From positions 136,197 to 200,196 of the forward strand of contig JALHMH010000004.1 in assembly GCA_022844165.1 (NCBI GenBank): a stretch of DNA of 64,000 nucleotides, in the 5' to 3' direction. The translations under genes and the position numbers were made by a program. Below the pieces are notes generated by a model. The model ran no database searches. It had not been told where the DNA came from and saw only the letters and a list, made by a program, of their open reading frames with translations. The number at the start of each line of letters is the position of its first letter. Within the stretch, counting starts at the first letter, position 1. Positions 63,407 through 64,000 of this stretch are shown here, piece by piece. This stretch comes from Lysobacterales bacterium. Its GTDB lineage: Bacteria; Pseudomonadota; Gammaproteobacteria; Xanthomonadales; SZUA-5.

Positions 63407-64000
63407 TCAAAAATACGTTGCGGCGAATGTTGCCTGATCGACAGGGCGGCCCAGGTGGTAACCCTGCGCAGCATCGCAATGCATGTCCAGCAACGCGTCG
63501 CATACCGCCGCATCTTCAACCCCTTCGGCGACCGCAACCATATCCAGGTGATGCGCCAGATCGATCATCGCACGCACCAGTTGCGCCGTGCGCCGATCGC
63601 GAACCATCGGGGTCACAAAGATCTGATCGATCTTCAGCTCGCTGGCGGGGAAGTGCTGCAGGTACGTAAACGACGAATTGCCCTGGCCGAAGTCGTCGAT
63701 CGCGATACGCACGCCCGTGCTATGGAGTTGTTTGAGCGCCAGCGCACTGAATTCGGGGTCTTCCATTACTGCCGTTTCCGTCACCTCAAGGGTCAACGAC
63801 TCCGCTGGTACGCCCCAGATTTGCAACGCAGCCGAGACCTGCTCGACGAGGCCCGACTGTGTAAAGACTTTGGGCGACAGGTTGATCGCACAACGCAGGT
63901 TCGGAGATCTGGCGCGCAGTTGCGAAAACTCGCGCAGCGTTGCGTTAATGCTCCAACGCGTCAGGTCCAGCGCCAGGCCAGTCTGTTCGGCCAGTTCGAC
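63407..64000 (-). CDS. EAL-domain cyclic-di-GMP phosphodiesterase, C-terminal part
   Basis: 198 codons running off the right edge. EAL motifs present: CAINLSPKVF, LEVTETAVM, IAIDDFGQGNSSFTYLQ, LKIDQIFV, VAVAEGVED and GYHLGRPV. The metal and catalytic residues visible (Glu in EVTET, the DD pair, Lys in LKID, Glu in EGVE) are kept, so hydrolysis of c-di-GMP is likely. The EALxRW motif and any sensor or GGDEF part lie beyond the window. Confidence 0.9.
   Translation of the reverse strand, partial: VELAEQTGLALDLTRWSINATLREFSQLRARSPNLRCAINLSPKVFTQSGLVEQVSAALQIWGVPAESLTLEVTETAVMEDPEFSALALKQLHSTGVRIAIDDFGQGNSSFTYLQHFPASELKIDQIFVTPMVRDRRTAQLVRAMIDLAHHLDMVAVAEGVEDAAVCDALLDMHCDAAQGYHLGRPVDQATFAATYF

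Noticed and set aside
1-64000. tRNA, rRNA or riboswitch genes
   Set aside because: No cloverleaf or rRNA-like conserved stretches were recognised by eye; a covariance-model scan would be needed to exclude small RNAs.

Overview
The window reads as a chromosomal segment of a Gram-negative gammaproteobacterium, most likely of the Xanthomonadales/Lysobacterales (moderate confidence). The evidence is the conserved gammaproteobacterial block ndk-rlmN-pilF-rodZ-yfgM-bamB-der, outer-membrane machinery (BamB, Mla, RND pump, lipoproteins), G+C around 60%, and the habit of pairing an ECF sigma factor with a TPR-bearing Ser/Thr kinase, which is common in that order. No rRNA, tRNA or CRISPR array was recognised.

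Layout. 1-7.2 kb is a minus-strand housekeeping operon (ndk, rlmN, pilF, rodZ, yfgM, bamB, der, moeA). 7.3-9.4 kb holds an N-formylglutamate deformylase and a DadA-like oxidase. 10.1-12.1 kb is an hvfABC-type RiPP locus: a secreted precursor with nine EGKCG motifs, an MNIO-family (DUF692) modifying enzyme and its DUF2063 partner, predicted to make a metal-binding (copper) peptide. 12.3-18.3 kb carries ppsR, an amino-acid racemase, a transglutaminase-like/TPR protein, a GT4 glycosyltransferase and a secreted protein made of four Cys-rich repeats. 18.4-24 kb is an operon of a large Asp-box beta-propeller protein, an ECF sigma factor and a Ser/Thr kinase. 24.2-28.3 kb is an RND efflux pair, followed by two ankyrin-repeat proteins.

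30.2-43.6 kb looks like an envelope/ion/lactate stress cluster: a Kef-type antiporter with a UspA tandem protein, a P-type cation ATPase with lactate permease and D-lactate dehydrogenase, a Kbp-like BON-LysM protein, two CsbD proteins, YqjD/YqjE/YqjK, and a Gram-negative sortase with one adjacent LPNTA substrate and an entericidin-like lipoprotein. 44.3-47.9 kb is an Mla/MCE lipid-transport operon.

47.9-56 kb is a rearranged accessory stretch. It contains two truncated duplicates of genes found elsewhere in the window (kbp and the MCE auxiliary lipoprotein), an orphan MacB/ADOP-like permease that looks richer in G+C than its surroundings, a 5'-truncated BON gene, an orphan MFP adaptor and the 3' stub of a glycosyltransferase. 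56.1-62.3 kb has a delta-60-repeat secreted protein facing a second ECF sigma/Ser-Thr kinase module. The window closes with an ABC permease and the 3' end of an EAL-domain gene.

The most interesting non-coding signal is a three-copy dispersed repeat (about 9.5, 44.0 and 48.0 kb). It has a 38-base core identical in all copies, hairpins preserved by compensatory changes, and the edges of both partial duplications lying next to the third copy.
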